A stretch of 47,567 bases of DNA from Bacillota bacterium (GCA_021818685.1 JAKATP010000009.1:1-47567); one strand, 5' to 3'; positions 15,921 to 24,278 are shown, counted from the stretch's first letter. Numbers and translations are program-made. Notes: generated by a model not told the origin, from the sequence alone.

Positions 15921-18658
15921 GCCCCGATCCGGGCGAGGGCGTCCCGGCAGCGGGCGCACAGTCCCGCCGCGTCCACCTCCGCCTCCGGGCGTGAACGCCA
16001 GCAGCGATCACACCGGCTGACCCCTTCGGCCCGCTCGGCGGCCACCTGCAGCGCCGGGGATGCGTAGAGGTCGACGCCGGCTACCATGAACCACTCCGGA
16101 AGCCGGTCGGCCGTGCGCGTCAAGAGGGCGAGGGTCTCCGCAGACGCCCCGATTTGGAGCCGCGCCTCGAGCGAGTTGCCGATGATACGCTCACGCCGAA
16201 GGGCCTCAAGCGCCTGCAGCACGGGTTCTCGCACCAAGAGCACCCCGTCTACCTCGTGCGCTCGGGCGCGGGCGTCGGACGGGAGCTCCGGCGCCTCCGG
16301 CCACCGTTCAGAGGTCACCCGTCCGTGACGGCCCGGCAGGGCCTCCCACATTTCGTCCGCGCTGAAGGGCAGGATGGGTGCCACCACCCGACTCAGGGCC
16401 CCGGCCAGCCGGAACAGCATGGCCTGGGTCCCTCGGCGGACCGGGTCGTCGGGCGCCAGCGTGTACAGGCGATCTTTGATCACGTCGAGATAGAAGCTTG
16501 ACAGGGCGCCCGTCACGAAGGACTGCAACGCCTGCACCACCCCGTGGTACTCATACGCCTCGTAGCGGCTCTGCAATTCCTCCAAGAGGTCGGCCAGACT
16601 TACCGCCGCCCACAGGTCGAGCGGGTCCCCCGACACCGGCGGTTCCCCCTCCGGTACCGGGTAATCGTAGAGATTGCCCAGGCAGAAACGGAACGTGTTG
16701 CGCAGTTTCCGGTAGACCTCCGCCACCTGATCCATGTGCTCGGCCGAGATGCGCACGTCAGATCGGTAGTCGCTGGCGGCGACCCACAGTCGGAGCACGT
16801 CGGCCCCATACTTGTCGATGAGCGCGAACGGGTCGACGGCATTGCCGAGCGATTTGTGCATCGGGCGGCCCTGAGCATCCAACACCCAGCCGTTGGTCAC
16901 GACCGTGCGGTAGGGCGCCTGTCCGCGCGTGGCGCAGCCGATCGTCAACAGGGAGTTGAACCAGCCCCGATACTGGTCTCCGCCCTCCAACACCACGTCC
17001 GCCGGCCACCGGAGTCCCTCACGGCCCGCCAGCACCGCCGCCTGGGTCGAGCCGGAGTCGAGCCAGACGTCAAACACGTTCCACTGCCGCTCGAGCCGGG
17101 CGTCGCCGCAAACAGGGCAGCGGAGTCCCCCCGGGCCCAGCAGATCGTCGAGGGGCGCCGTCCACCAGATGGTCGAGCCCTCGTGCTCTACACGGTCGGC
17201 GAAGGTCCGCACGAACCCTGCATCCAGCACGTCGGCCCCACAAGCCATGCAGAACAGGGCGGGTATCGGAAGTCCCCAGCTCCGCTGGCGGGAGATGCAC
17301 CAGTCCTGCCGGTCGACAATCATGTTGCGCATGCGCTCCTGGCCCCACCCCGGCACCCAGTTGACAGAATCCACCGCCGCCAGCATGTCGGCCTTTAAGG
17401 GCTCGATGCGCATGAACCACTGCCGAGTGGCGCGGAAGATAACCGGGTTCTTCGAGCGCCAGCAGTGGGCGTATGGGTGCTCGAGGGTAGAGGCGGCCAG
17501 GAGATGTCCTGATGCCCGCAAGAGCTCGATGAGAGGAGCGTTGGCCTCCTCGTAGAACAACCCCCCCACGACGGGCGTCTCGGCTACGAAGCGTCCTCGC
17601 TCGTCGAGTGGCTGGACCACCGGCAGGTCAAACTGACGTCCCACCAGGAAGTCCTCCTGACCATGCCCAGGAGCGGTGTGCACGAGGCCGGTGCCCTGCT
17701 CGGCGGTGACATGATCTCCCGCCACCAGCGGCGACTCGCGATCGAGATAGGGATGGCGTGCCACGACGCCGAACAGGCTCGCGCCCCAAAACGGTTCCGA
17801 GACTCGCGTGAGGCTCGTACCGAGGGCGGCCGCCACCTGCTCGACCAGGTCGTCCCCCACGATGAGCCGCCCGAACGCCCCTGCCTCCACCACCACGTAA
17901 CGCAGTTCGGGATGATAGGCAATCGCCACGTTGGCCGGGATAGTCCAGGGCGTCGTCGTCCAGACGAGGGCGCGGGTGTTCGCCGGTACAACTCCTGATG
18001 GGTTCCGCACCAGGTCAAATGCGACCCAGATAGACGGAGAGGTCACGGTCTGGTACTCGAGCTCCGCCTCGGCCAGCGCCGTCTCACACACCGGACACCA
18101 GTGGACCGATTTCAGGTCTTTGTAGATGAGCTCACGCTCCACGATCTCCGCAAACAAACGCATCTCGGCCGCTTCGAAAGCGGGGTCCATGGTGACGTAG
18201 GGATGTGCCCAGTCGCCCATCACCCCGAGGCGCTCGAACTGGGCCGTCATCGTCGCCATGAAGCGGGACGCCGTCTCGGCCGATACCCGCCGGAGTTCGA
18301 CGGGGTCAATTTGATGCTGGGAGACGCCGAGGTCACGCAAGGCCTGCATCTCGATGGGAAGCCCGTGCGTATCGTAGCCGGGCACATAGCGCACCGAGTC
18401 CCCAGCCAGGAGCCGGTAACGGTTGACGATGTCCTTCAGCACCTTGTTGAGCGCCGTTCCCATGTGAATCTCCCCGTTGGCGTAGGGAGGTCCGTCATGG
18501 AGAACAAACACCGGGCAGTCGCGCCGCTCGGTCAAAAGACGCCCGTAAAGGTCCTCCGCCTGCCATGCCCGAAGCCGCTTCGGTTCCTCGACCGGCAGCC
18601 CCGCCCGCATGGCGAAGGTGGTCCGCGGCAGGTTCAGCGTGGAACGATAGTCAGCCAT
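15917..18658 (-). CDS. ileS: Isoleucyl-tRNA synthetase
   Basis: Charges tRNA-Ile. ATG 18658 follows GGGAGG with a short spacer and gives 913 residues; the upstream GTG at 18670 overlaps that ribosome-binding site. Class I signatures are PPYANGEIHMGT (HIGH motif, about residue 65) and MHKSLGN (KMSKS variant, HKSLG). The editing domain contains VWTTTPWTIPANVAIAYHP. The C-terminal zinc site is CDRCWRSRPEAEVDAAGLCA followed by RC. Cysteine pairs in WCPVCETALAEAELEYQ and LRCPVCGDARL are also present. The gene is preceded by its own promoter and T-box, so transcription should rise when tRNA-Ile is uncharged. Confidence 0.97.
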   Translation of the reverse strand: MADYRSTLNLPRTTFAMRAGLPVEEPKRLRAWQAEDLYGRLLTERRDCPVFVLHDGPPYANGEIHMGTALNKVLKDIVNRYRLLAGDSVRYVPGYDTHGLPIEMQALRDLGVSQHQIDPVELRRVSAETASRFMATMTAQFERLGVMGDWAHPYVTMDPAFEAAEMRLFAEIVERELIYKDLKSVHWCPVCETALAEAELEYQTVTSPSIWVAFDLVRNPSGVVPANTRALVWTTTPWTIPANVAIAYHPELRYVVVEAGAFGRLIVGDDLVEQVAAALGTSLTRVSEPFWGASLFGVVARHPYLDRESPLVAGDHVTAEQGTGLVHTAPGHGQEDFLVGRQFDLPVVQPLDERGRFVAETPVVGGLFYEEANAPLIELLRASGHLLAASTLEHPYAHCWRSKNPVIFRATRQWFMRIEPLKADMLAAVDSVNWVPGWGQERMRNMIVDRQDWCISRQRSWGLPIPALFCMACGADVLDAGFVRTFADRVEHEGSTIWWTAPLDDLLGPGGLRCPVCGDARLERQWNVFDVWLDSGSTQAAVLAGREGLRWPADVVLEGGDQYRGWFNSLLTIGCATRGQAPYRTVVTNGWVLDAQGRPMHKSLGNAVDPFALIDKYGADVLRLWVAASDYRSDVRISAEHMDQVAEVYRKLRNTFRFCLGNLYDYPVPEGEPPVSGDPLDLWAAVSLADLLEELQSRYEAYEYHGVVQALQSFVTGALSSFYLDVIKDRLYTLAPDDPVRRGTQAMLFRLAGALSRVVAPILPFSADEMWEALPGRHGRVTSERWPEAPELPSDARARAHEVDGVLLVREPVLQALEALRRERIIGNSLEARLQIGASAETLALLTRTADRLPEWFMVAGVDLYASPALQVAAERAEGVSRCDRCWRSRPEAEVDAAGLCARCRDALARIGA

Positions 18659-18670
18659 GTCGCCTCCCAC

Positions 18671-18896
18671 AAAAAATCGCCCCCTGTAGGGGCGAACAAG
18701 TTCGCGGTACCACCCTGACCGTTGCGCGTCACGCGCAACCTTAATGACCGATAACGGGGTCAGCGGCCTCCGCTATTGCAGCCCTTCACGGAAGCGCTCC
18801 CGGGTGATATCCCCCCGCAGCTCCGGCCGGCTCGCACCCACCGCCGGCTCTCTTACGGACCTGACAGGGTTCGGTCCCGATCATCACGTTGTCGTC
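18671..18896 (-). promoter_or_regulatory. T-box riboswitch of ileS
   Basis: The minus strand carries the T-box hallmark AGGGTGGTACCGCG (18716-18703). Before it lies a strong stem, GTTGCGCGT-GA-CGCGCAAC (18739-18721), in the stem III position; after it comes the terminator TCGCCCC/GGGGCGA with six T (18695-18671). An upstream stem I region occupies about 18890-18780. An ATC at 18808-18806 is a candidate isoleucine specifier, but it may be base-paired, so the specifier is not settled. Uncharged tRNA-Ile would stabilise the antiterminator. Confidence 0.9.
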
Positions 18897-18925
18897 ACCA
18901 TATCAGGCGGCGGTGGGAAAATCAA
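18897..18925 (-). promoter_or_regulatory. Extended -10 promoter for the ileS T-box transcript
   Basis: TTGATT (18925-18920), a 17-base spacer, and TATGGT (18902-18897) preceded by TGA (an extended -10 TGn). The -35 overlaps the divIVA stop codon. Initiation near 18890 puts the whole T-box in the transcript. Confidence 0.6.
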
Positions 18926-19401
18926 CCGAGACGGGGAGTGGCGGCCGCGTGGACCGTCTCCGCCCCTTCGTCCAACAGCTCAATCTGGCTTTGGAGCAGC
19001 GACTTCAAACGGGCCCGAAAGACATCCCACTCGCGCTGCGCGCTCTGGGCCTGCTCTTCGAGCTCACGCGCCCGCTTTTCGCCCGCCGCCACGATCTGTC
19101 CTGCCCGCTGTTCGGCTTCCCGCACGATAAGCTCCGCTTCCTTGCGGGCCGCTACCTTCACGTCTTCCGCCGTGGTTTGTGCCACCACCAGCGCGCTCTT
19201 CAGCGTCTCTTCCAGCTTTTTGTACTGCTCGATGCGATCTGCGACTCCTGAGAGTTGCTCTTTTAACTGCGCATTCTCGTTCAGAATCGCCTCATAGTCC
19301 CGGACCACTTCGTCCAGAAACTCGTTGACCTCGTCTTCTTGGTATCCGCGAAACCCGTGCTTGAACTCTTTGTTGTAAATGTCCAACGGAGTCAGGGGCA
19401 T
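18922..19401 (-). CDS. divIVA: DivIVA, cell-pole and septum-curvature protein
   Basis: Recruits division and polarity partners at negatively curved membrane. ATG 19401 follows GGAGG with a spacer of about 8 bases and gives 159 residues. The N-terminal MPLTPLDIYNKEFKHGFRGY and EDEVNEFLDEVVRDYEAIL match the conserved DivIVA lipid-binding domain (LTPxDI...F...RGYxxxEVDxFLD). The remainder is a long coiled coil rich in Glu, Ala, Gln and Arg. It ends the sepF-yggT-divIVA block, as in Bacillus except that ylmH is missing between yggT and divIVA. The ileS promoter overlaps its stop codon. Confidence 0.95.
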   Translation of the reverse strand: MPLTPLDIYNKEFKHGFRGYQEDEVNEFLDEVVRDYEAILNENAQLKEQLSGVADRIEQYKKLEETLKSALVVAQTTAEDVKVAARKEAELIVREAEQRAGQIVAAGEKRARELEEQAQSAQREWDVFRARLKSLLQSQIELLDEGAETVHAAATPRLG

Positions 19402-19448
19402 CGGGTGATCCTCCTCTTGCACTTTCTGCGCTGCGAGTCGCCCTACCG

Positions 19449-19742
19449 CTACACTACCGTGGACAACGCTAACAGTCCCTGCACGACGACTAGCCCCGCC
19501 AGGTAGACACCCAAAAGCGCCACGAGCGGCGACAGATCCATTCCCCCGAAACCGGACAGCCTACTGCGGATCGGCGCCAACACCGGTTCCGTCATCCGGC
19601 CTACAAACCGTGCCGTAACCTCCCACCAGCCGGGCCTCGTCGGGGGAAAGAACGACGCGACTACGGCGGCCAGCAAGAGGACGTAGAAAACCCGGAGCAC
19701 ATATTGAACCGAGGTGGCCAGGTTGACCACAATCAGGCTCAC
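19449..19742 (-). CDS. yggT: YggT-family membrane protein
   Basis: A 97-residue integral membrane protein with two clear hydrophobic helices (VLRVFYVLLLAAVVASFF and LVALLGVYLAGLVVVQGLL). Between them lies a loop with RMTEPVLAPIRSRLSGFGGM, the conserved YggT signature (xEPxLxPxRxxxP...DLSP). It corresponds to YlmG in Bacillus, a division-associated protein of uncertain biochemistry. GTG 19742 overlaps the sepF stop as GTGA. Confidence 0.9.
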   Translation of the reverse strand: MSLIVVNLATSVQYVLRVFYVLLLAAVVASFFPPTRPGWWEVTARFVGRMTEPVLAPIRSRLSGFGGMDLSPLVALLGVYLAGLVVVQGLLALSTVV

Positions 19743-20167
19743 TTGGTGAAATTCTGCACCCAGTCGGCGTCGTCAGGCTCTTCGCCGGACACTTCCACGT
19801 TGCTGGGGGTGGCCAGAAAGATCCCGTCGCCCACCTTGCGGAGTGAACCGTCCAGCGCATACACGACCCCCGACAGGAAGTTCAAAAGCCGCTGACCGGA
19901 GCGCTCATCGGCCGCATCGAGGTTGACGATGACGGGCCTCCGACTCTTCACCTGGTCGGCGATGCTCTGACCATCCTCCAAGGTGCGCGGATGCATCACC
20001 ACGACCCGAACGCCACCCTTGGGGTTAGACGGGAAGTTCACGATACTCGGCCTCTTCTTCCGCGGGGGTTCGGGCTCCCATTCCGGTTCCGGCTCGTCAA
20101 ATTCGTTCTCATCGACTTCCTCGACTCCGACGAAGTTGAGGATCTTGTTAACCAGATTGCCCTTCAT
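19739..20167 (-). CDS. sepF: SepF, FtsZ-ring membrane anchor
   Basis: Bundles and tethers FtsZ polymers to the membrane. The 142-residue protein has an N-terminal amphipathic start (MKGNLVNKILNFVG), an acidic Pro-rich linker (DEPEPEWEPEPPRKKRPS) and the DUF552 core: VVVMHPRTLEDGQSIADQVK, PVIVNLDAADERSGQRLLNF, GVVYALDGSLRKVGDGIFLA. ATG 20167 has GGAGGG just upstream. It sits between yggS and yggT, the conserved Bacillota order. Confidence 0.95.
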   Translation of the reverse strand: MKGNLVNKILNFVGVEEVDENEFDEPEPEWEPEPPRKKRPSIVNFPSNPKGGVRVVVMHPRTLEDGQSIADQVKSRRPVIVNLDAADERSGQRLLNFLSGVVYALDGSLRKVGDGIFLATPSNVEVSGEEPDDADWVQNFTK

Positions 20168-20177
20168 CCTGTCCCTC

Positions 20178-20882
20178 CTACCCCGGATACCCCGGCCGTT
20201 CGCCTACCAGCACGCTTCCCAACCGGATCAAGGTGCTACCGTGGCCAATGGCTTCTTCGAAGTCATTCGAGCTGCCCATGGACAGATCGTCGAGGGGAGC
20301 CCAGGGGCGCCCCACGCTCCTCTCCTTACGCCACACGGCCGCCGTTTCCTCCATGTACGCCCGAGTATCCGAAACGTAAGGGACGACCGCCATTAGTCCG
20401 ATGACCCTCACGGCGGAAACTTTGCCTAAACTGTCAAGAAAGGCCGGAACCGCCTCCGGCCAGACCCCATATTTCTGTGGTTCCCGGCCGGCATTGACCT
20501 CAACCATAACCGACACCGTTCGGCCCGCGGCACGGGCTACCATCGTCTCGGCGAGTCGAATGCTGTCCAGACTTTGGATCACCTGGAAGATTTCCAGTGC
20601 TGATTTTACCTTGTTCGTCTGCAGATGTCCAATAAGATGAAGGTTTAGGCCCTCCCGAACGGCATCGGGAAACTTGGCCCGGGCTTCCTGGACCCGGTTT
20701 TCCCCAAACAGCGTCAACCCCATTCTCCGAAGCTCGTCCACCCTCTCCCGATCATGGCCTTTGGTCACGGCCATAATGCGCAAGGACGCCGGATCCCGGC
20801 CGGCAGCTTTCAGCGACTGGGCGACCCTCGTTCGTACCGCCTCGTACCGGGCCTCCAGCGACTCTAGCGGTCCTGCAGGCAA
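20178..20882 (-). CDS. yggS: PLP homeostasis protein (YggS/PROSC family)
   Basis: A TIM-barrel PLP-binding protein that buffers pyridoxal phosphate and affects amino-acid metabolism. It has no known catalytic activity. In 234 residues the PLP lysine is in RIMAVTKGHDRERVDELR, followed by LTLFGENRVQEARAKFPD, LHLIGHLQTNKVKSALE and LSMGSSNDFEEAIGHGST, all family signatures. The start is TTG 20882 preceded by GGGGGGA, overlapping pgeF by 19 bases. Equivalent to YlmE in Bacillus. Confidence 0.93.
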   Translation of the reverse strand: MPAGPLESLEARYEAVRTRVAQSLKAAGRDPASLRIMAVTKGHDRERVDELRRMGLTLFGENRVQEARAKFPDAVREGLNLHLIGHLQTNKVKSALEIFQVIQSLDSIRLAETMVARAAGRTVSVMVEVNAGREPQKYGVWPEAVPAFLDSLGKVSAVRVIGLMAVVPYVSDTRAYMEETAAVWRKERSVGRPWAPLDDLSMGSSNDFEEAIGHGSTLIRLGSVLVGERPGYPG

Positions 20883-21634
20883 AAGAATCCCCCCATCCGA
20901 CCCGTCGGACCCTCCCGGCGGTGGGAAAAGAAGCGGGAGAGCTCACACCCCGTACAGAGTCCGGACAGGCTGACGCGGTCCGCTGAGACACCGGCATCCA
21001 CCAGCAAGCTTTGGTTCAGACGCCACAGGTCGAGCGAGAAGCGCTCCTCGTCCACCGGTCGGAGAAATTCACCGCCGCGCGGAAGGTCCCGGATGCGTTC
21101 TGCCACATCCTCTCTCACTTCGTAGCAACAGGGACCGATGGAGGGGCCGATGGCCGCCTGCACGCGCCACGCCTCCGCCCCACGTTCCACCAGGGCCCGG
21201 ACACCGGCTGCCGCGATGTTGGCCACCGTTCCCCGCCAACCGGCATGCAGGATGCCGCCCCAGCCAATGTCTTCCGCCCACACGAAGATCGGGACGCAAT
21301 CCGCAAACGTCTGCGCCAGCACCACGCCGGGGTCATCGGTCAAGAGGCCGTCTCCGGGCCGGACCTCCTCCGTCGCCCGGTTCACGGCCTGCACTCGCCC
21401 GCCGTGCTCGGGCCGTGCCCACAGGGCACGCCGGCTCTGCGCCGGCAGAAGCGCCCGGCGGCGGTTCTCCGACACCGCCGCCGGCGCATCCTTCACGTGC
21501 GGCGACAGGTTGAGGCTGGCAAACGGAGGCTCGCTGACACCTCCACGTCGCCCGGACATCCAGGCCGTGACGCCGTCCCAGCCGTCGAGTGCCAGGTGCT
21601 CCACCGGCGTGGTCTTCCACAAGAAACTGACCAT
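20864..21634 (-). CDS. pgeF: Multicopper polyphenol oxidase-like / purine nucleoside phosphorylase (YfiH/PgeF, DUF152)
   Basis: Members of this family are annotated either as laccase-like or as purine nucleoside phosphorylases that also repair misincorporated peptidoglycan; which applies here cannot be told. The 256-residue protein has the metal-site segments VLAQTFADCVPIFVW and ILHAGWRGTVANIAAAGVRA, and IGPSIGPCCYEVREDVAERI near residue 165. The usual QVHG motif is replaced by ARPEHGGRVQAV, which keeps a histidine. It is the YlmD position in Bacillus, between ylmC and yggS. Confidence 0.88.
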   Translation of the reverse strand: MVSFLWKTTPVEHLALDGWDGVTAWMSGRRGGVSEPPFASLNLSPHVKDAPAAVSENRRRALLPAQSRRALWARPEHGGRVQAVNRATEEVRPGDGLLTDDPGVVLAQTFADCVPIFVWAEDIGWGGILHAGWRGTVANIAAAGVRALVERGAEAWRVQAAIGPSIGPCCYEVREDVAERIRDLPRGGEFLRPVDEERFSLDLWRLNQSLLVDAGVSADRVSLSGLCTGCELSRFFSHRREGPTGRMGGFFCLQDR

Positions 21635-21675
21635 ACTTCATCCTTCGCCGGTGCGCGCCGCATCCCTGCACCATC

Positions 21676-21930
21676 TCAGCCGCGATAGACGTCGTCCGGC
21701 GAGGTGACGTCGACGAGTATCACATCCTCGCCGATCTTGCGGATTCGATCCCACGGGATCACGAGGTCGTGGTCCCGACCGAGAAACCCGAACAACCGCG
21801 CGGGACCACTCACCACCACGGCCGTGACCACCCCGCGGTCCAGATCAAGTTCCAGGTCGTCGATGCTGCCGAGCCGGCGGCCGTCGGCCACGTTAATGAG
21901 ATCTTTCATCCGCAGTTCCGAGGTTTTCAC
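21676..21930 (-). CDS. ylmC: YlmC/YmxH-family PRC-barrel protein
   Basis: An 84-residue PRC-barrel-type protein: LRMKDLINVADGRRLGSIDD, then LDLDRGVVTAVVVSG and DLVIPWDRIRKIGEDVILVD. These match the YlmC/YmxH sporulation-associated family that sits near sigG in many spore formers. The molecular role is not known. GTG 21930 is chosen; the preceding TTG at 21933 is one codon upstream and equally possible. It separates spoIIR from pgeF. Confidence 0.88.
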   Translation of the reverse strand: MKTSELRMKDLINVADGRRLGSIDDLELDLDRGVVTAVVVSGPARLFGFLGRDHDLVIPWDRIRKIGEDVILVDVTSPDDVYRG

Positions 21931-21974
21931 CAAAGGTCCCGCCCCCTAAACCAGTCTATGGGGGGCCCAAGCTG

Positions 21975-22598
21975 TCAAAGACCTTGCAGCCATTGCCGGA
22001 AAGGAATCCACCACTCCACTCGTACCGGCGACTGCGGGCGGCGACTCATAGCCGGTAAGCCCGTGATGGGTACGGCCAGTCCGCTGTTGGTGTCGATAAA
22101 ACAGAGGGAGGGAAACAGCACGCACCACCAGTTGTGCCCCTGGGCGGCCCCGAGGCGGATCACCAGCGCAGGATACCGTCCGGCCGGCAGCACCCATAGC
22201 CCGTACGCTTTGGTGGGAAAGGTCGTCACGCCGAGGGACAGGCGGGCCCGATAGGGGGCCTCGTCATGCCGAAGCAGACGCTGCACCAGTATCCGCAGGC
22301 GTGGAATCTGCGACGCCACCGCCTCCCGCGCCGCACTCACCGAGTGCACATGGAGCAGTACGGGTTCTAGCTCCTGCAGCACCAGATTGCGGACCGCGAT
22401 CTTGACGGCCTCATCATAGGGCGTATCGGCGGCAGCAATCACACGAAAGCGCAACACCCGCGGGAGCCGCGGGGCCGGGTCGTTCAGCCGAACCGAGGCC
22501 GCCGGAACGGCCCGCGGAAGCGGATGCGGGGTCCCCTCGAGAAATCCGGTGAGAGCCAGGGTAAGGAAAGCGGCGGCCACGATCATCCGGGCGCGCAT
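21975..22598 (-). CDS. spoIIR: SpoIIR, intercompartmental signal for pro-sigma-E processing
   Basis: Made in the forespore and exported to the intermembrane space, where it activates SpoIIGA to cleave pro-sigma-E in the mother cell. In 207 residues, an N-terminal signal segment (MIVAAAFLTLALTGFL) is followed by LRFRVIAAADTPYDEAVKIA, the SpoIIR hallmark (RFRVIANSDxxxDQxxK-like), and near the C-terminus by QGHNWWCVLFPSLCFID, the conserved NWWCVLFPxLCF motif with its cysteine pair. ATG 22598 lies two bases after the sigG stop, so it has no room for its own promoter and is co-transcribed with sigG. In Bacillus subtilis the gene is elsewhere. Confidence 0.92.
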   Translation of the reverse strand: MRARMIVAAAFLTLALTGFLEGTPHPLPRAVPAASVRLNDPAPRLPRVLRFRVIAAADTPYDEAVKIAVRNLVLQELEPVLLHVHSVSAAREAVASQIPRLRILVQRLLRHDEAPYRARLSLGVTTFPTKAYGLWVLPAGRYPALVIRLGAAQGHNWWCVLFPSLCFIDTNSGLAVPITGLPAMSRRPQSPVRVEWWIPFRQWLQGL

Positions 22599-22599
22599 G

Positions 22600-23373
22600 T
22601 CACACGTACTTCCGCATGTGCGCCAGGGCCGCCTTCTCGAGGCGTGACACTTGCGCCTGCGAAATGCCGATCTCTTGTGCCACTTCCATCTGGGTCTTGC
22701 CTTCGAAGAAGCGCAGAGTCAAAATCAGCGTTTCGCGGTCGCTGAGCTTCTTCATGGCTTCCTTGATGCTAAGGGTCTCGAGCCAGCGATGATGCTGGTC
22801 GTCTTCATCCGAGACCTGGTCCATCACGAAGATGGGGTCGCCGCCGTCATGATAGATGGGCTCGAAGAGGGACATCGGTTCTTGAATGGCGTCGAGGGCG
22901 TACAGCACGTCCTCCCGTGGCAGCGAAAGCTCCTCGGCAATCTCAGATATCGTAGGATCCTTCGAGTAACGATGCACGAGCGCATCGCGAACCTGCAGTG
23001 CCTTATAGGCGACGTCACGAAGGGACCGGCTCACCCGGATGGGATTATTGTCCCGCAGGTAGCGGCGGATCTCGCCGATGATCATCGGGACCGCGTAGGT
23101 GGAGAACTTCACGTTCTGGCCCAGATCAAAATTGTCGATCGCCTTCATGAGGCCGATGCAGCCCACCTGAAATAAGTCGTCGCCGTTTTCGCCCCGATTC
23201 GCAAAGCGCTGGATGACGCTCAGTACCAGTCGCAGGTTCCCCGAGATGAGCTCCTCGCGCGCCGACAGGTCACCGGCCTGCATGGCCCGGAAGAGCTCCC
23301 GCATGCGCGGGTTGGTGAGCACCGGCAGCTTAGCCGTATTGACGCCCGGTATCTCCACTTTGTTGACGGGCAA
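22600..23373 (-). CDS. sigG: Sporulation sigma factor G (late forespore)
   Basis: Directs late forespore transcription. I choose TTG 23373: it lies 8 bases after GGAGGAGG and gives 257 residues starting PVNKVEIPGVNTAKLPVLTN, which matches the known SigG N-terminus. The ATG at 23454 would add 27 unrelated residues and includes a sigma-F-type promoter. Region 2 reads LISGNLRLVLSVIQRFANRG, DDLFQVGCIGLMKAIDNFDL and FSTYAVPMIIGEIRRYLRDN; region 4 has SDRETLILTLRFFEGKTQME and EIGISQAQVSRLEKAALAHM. It follows sigE across a strong hairpin and is directly followed by spoIIR. Confidence 0.96.
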   Translation of the reverse strand: MPVNKVEIPGVNTAKLPVLTNPRMRELFRAMQAGDLSAREELISGNLRLVLSVIQRFANRGENGDDLFQVGCIGLMKAIDNFDLGQNVKFSTYAVPMIIGEIRRYLRDNNPIRVSRSLRDVAYKALQVRDALVHRYSKDPTISEIAEELSLPREDVLYALDAIQEPMSLFEPIYHDGGDPIFVMDQVSDEDDQHHRWLETLSIKEAMKKLSDRETLILTLRFFEGKTQMEVAQEIGISQAQVSRLEKAALAHMRKYV

Positions 23374-23401
23374 GGGCTCGTCCTCCTCCTGTCTCCAGAA
23401 G

Positions 23402-23430
23402 AAGTATTCCCGCGGACGGAGCCCGTATGC
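23402..23430 (-). promoter_or_regulatory. Sigma-F/sigma-G-type promoter upstream of sigG
   Basis: GCATA (23430-23426) matches the forespore -35 consensus GYWTA; GGGAATACTT (23411-23402) matches GGNNANANT of the sigma-F -10. The spacer is 14 bases, one short of the usual 15-16. Start of transcription near 23395 fits the TTG start of sigG at 23373 and its GGAGGAGG site. Confidence 0.65.
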
Positions 23431-23484
23431 AGTTGACGTCCCATTTTTTTCCATCTTATCGATAAGGGACGCCGGTCAGTTCCG

Positions 23485-23528
23485 CCGGGAGGGGTAGGGA
23501 GCTGTCTTGCGCTCCCTACCCCTCCCGG
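23485..23528 (-). repeat. Perfect 18-bp inverted repeat between sigE and sigG
   Basis: Arms CCGGGAGGGGTAGGGAGC (23485-23502) and its exact complement (23511-23528) are separated by 8 bases. It begins six bases after the sigE stop. There is no T-run on either side, so it is not a textbook intrinsic terminator, but so stable a hairpin could stop or weaken read-through from sigE into sigG or protect the 3' end of the spoIIGA-sigE mRNA. Confidence 0.8.
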
Positions 23529-23534
23529 GACCCC

Positions 23535-24278
23535 TTACTCGTAGCGGTGAATCTCGTGCCGCAGTCGGCGGATGATGCGCTTTTCCAGGCGGGAGATATA
23601 GGATTGACTGATACCGAGGCGATCGGCGACTTCTTTCTGGGTGCGCTCCTGACCGTCCGTGAGCCCGAATCTGAGCTCCATAATCCGGTGTTCCCGGGGT
23701 GACAGCGTACGGAGCGCCTCGTTTAGTAGGGTCCGGTCGACCTCCTCTTCTAGAGGGCGGTAGACCAGATCGTTCTCCGTCCCCAACACATCTGACAGCA
23801 AGAGCTCGTTACCGTCCCAGTCCACGTTCAGCGGTTCGTCGAACGAGACTTCTCCCCGGGTGCGGGAGTTCCGGCGCAAGAACATCAAGATCTCGTTCTC
23901 GATGCACTTGGAGGCGTAGGTCGCCAGCTTGATGCGCTTGTCCACCTTGAACGTGTTGACCGCCTTGATAAGGCCAATGGTGCCGATCGAGACCAGATCT
24001 TCGATGCCGACTCCCGTATTTTCGAACTTGCGGGCGATGTAGACCACGAGACGGAGATTGCGTTCGATGAGAGTCGCGCGGGCCCGGAGTTCTCCCGTCT
24101 GCAGGAGCCCCAGCAGGGCCATCTCCTCGTCGCGCGACAACGGTGGCGGCAGAGCCTCGCTGGACCCGACGTAATCAACACGGCCCACCGCCTCGCTGTC
24201 CATGATTCCGGCCCAGCCGAGAAGCCGGGTCCAGATCTGCTTCGTCAGGCGTAACGCGATGCGGATTCGTGAAGCCAA
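23535..24278 (-). CDS. sigE: Pro-sigma-E, early mother-cell sigma factor
   Basis: Synthesised as an inactive precursor tethered to the membrane. From TTG 24278 (247 residues) it begins with a basic amphipathic pro-sequence, [20 protein letters not shown], then [20 protein letters not shown]. The site equivalent to Bacillus cleavage is just before DYVG. Region 2 has [20 protein letters not shown] and [20 protein letters not shown]; region 4 has [15 protein letters not shown] and [20 protein letters not shown]. The start is uncertain: no Shine-Dalgarno site precedes it and it overlaps spoIIGA by 34 bases, which suggests translational coupling. An ATG further upstream at 24365 lies inside spoIIGA and is unlikely. 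Confidence 0.95.
   Translation of the reverse strand: MASRIRIALRLTKQIWTRLLGWAGIMDSEAVGRVDYVGSSEALPPPLSRDEEMALLGLLQTGELRARATLIERNLRLVVYIARKFENTGVGIEDLVSIGTIGLIKAVNTFKVDKRIKLATYASKCIENEILMFLRRNSRTRGEVSFDEPLNVDWDGNELLLSDVLGTENDLVYRPLEEEVDRTLLNEALRTLSPREHRIMELRFGLTDGQERTQKEVADRLGISQSYISRLEKRIIRRLRHEIHRYE

Noticed and set aside
23374-23454. ATG 23454 as start of sigG
   Set aside because: The added residues do not resemble SigG, and a sigma-F/G-type promoter and the ribosome-binding site of TTG 23373 lie within it.
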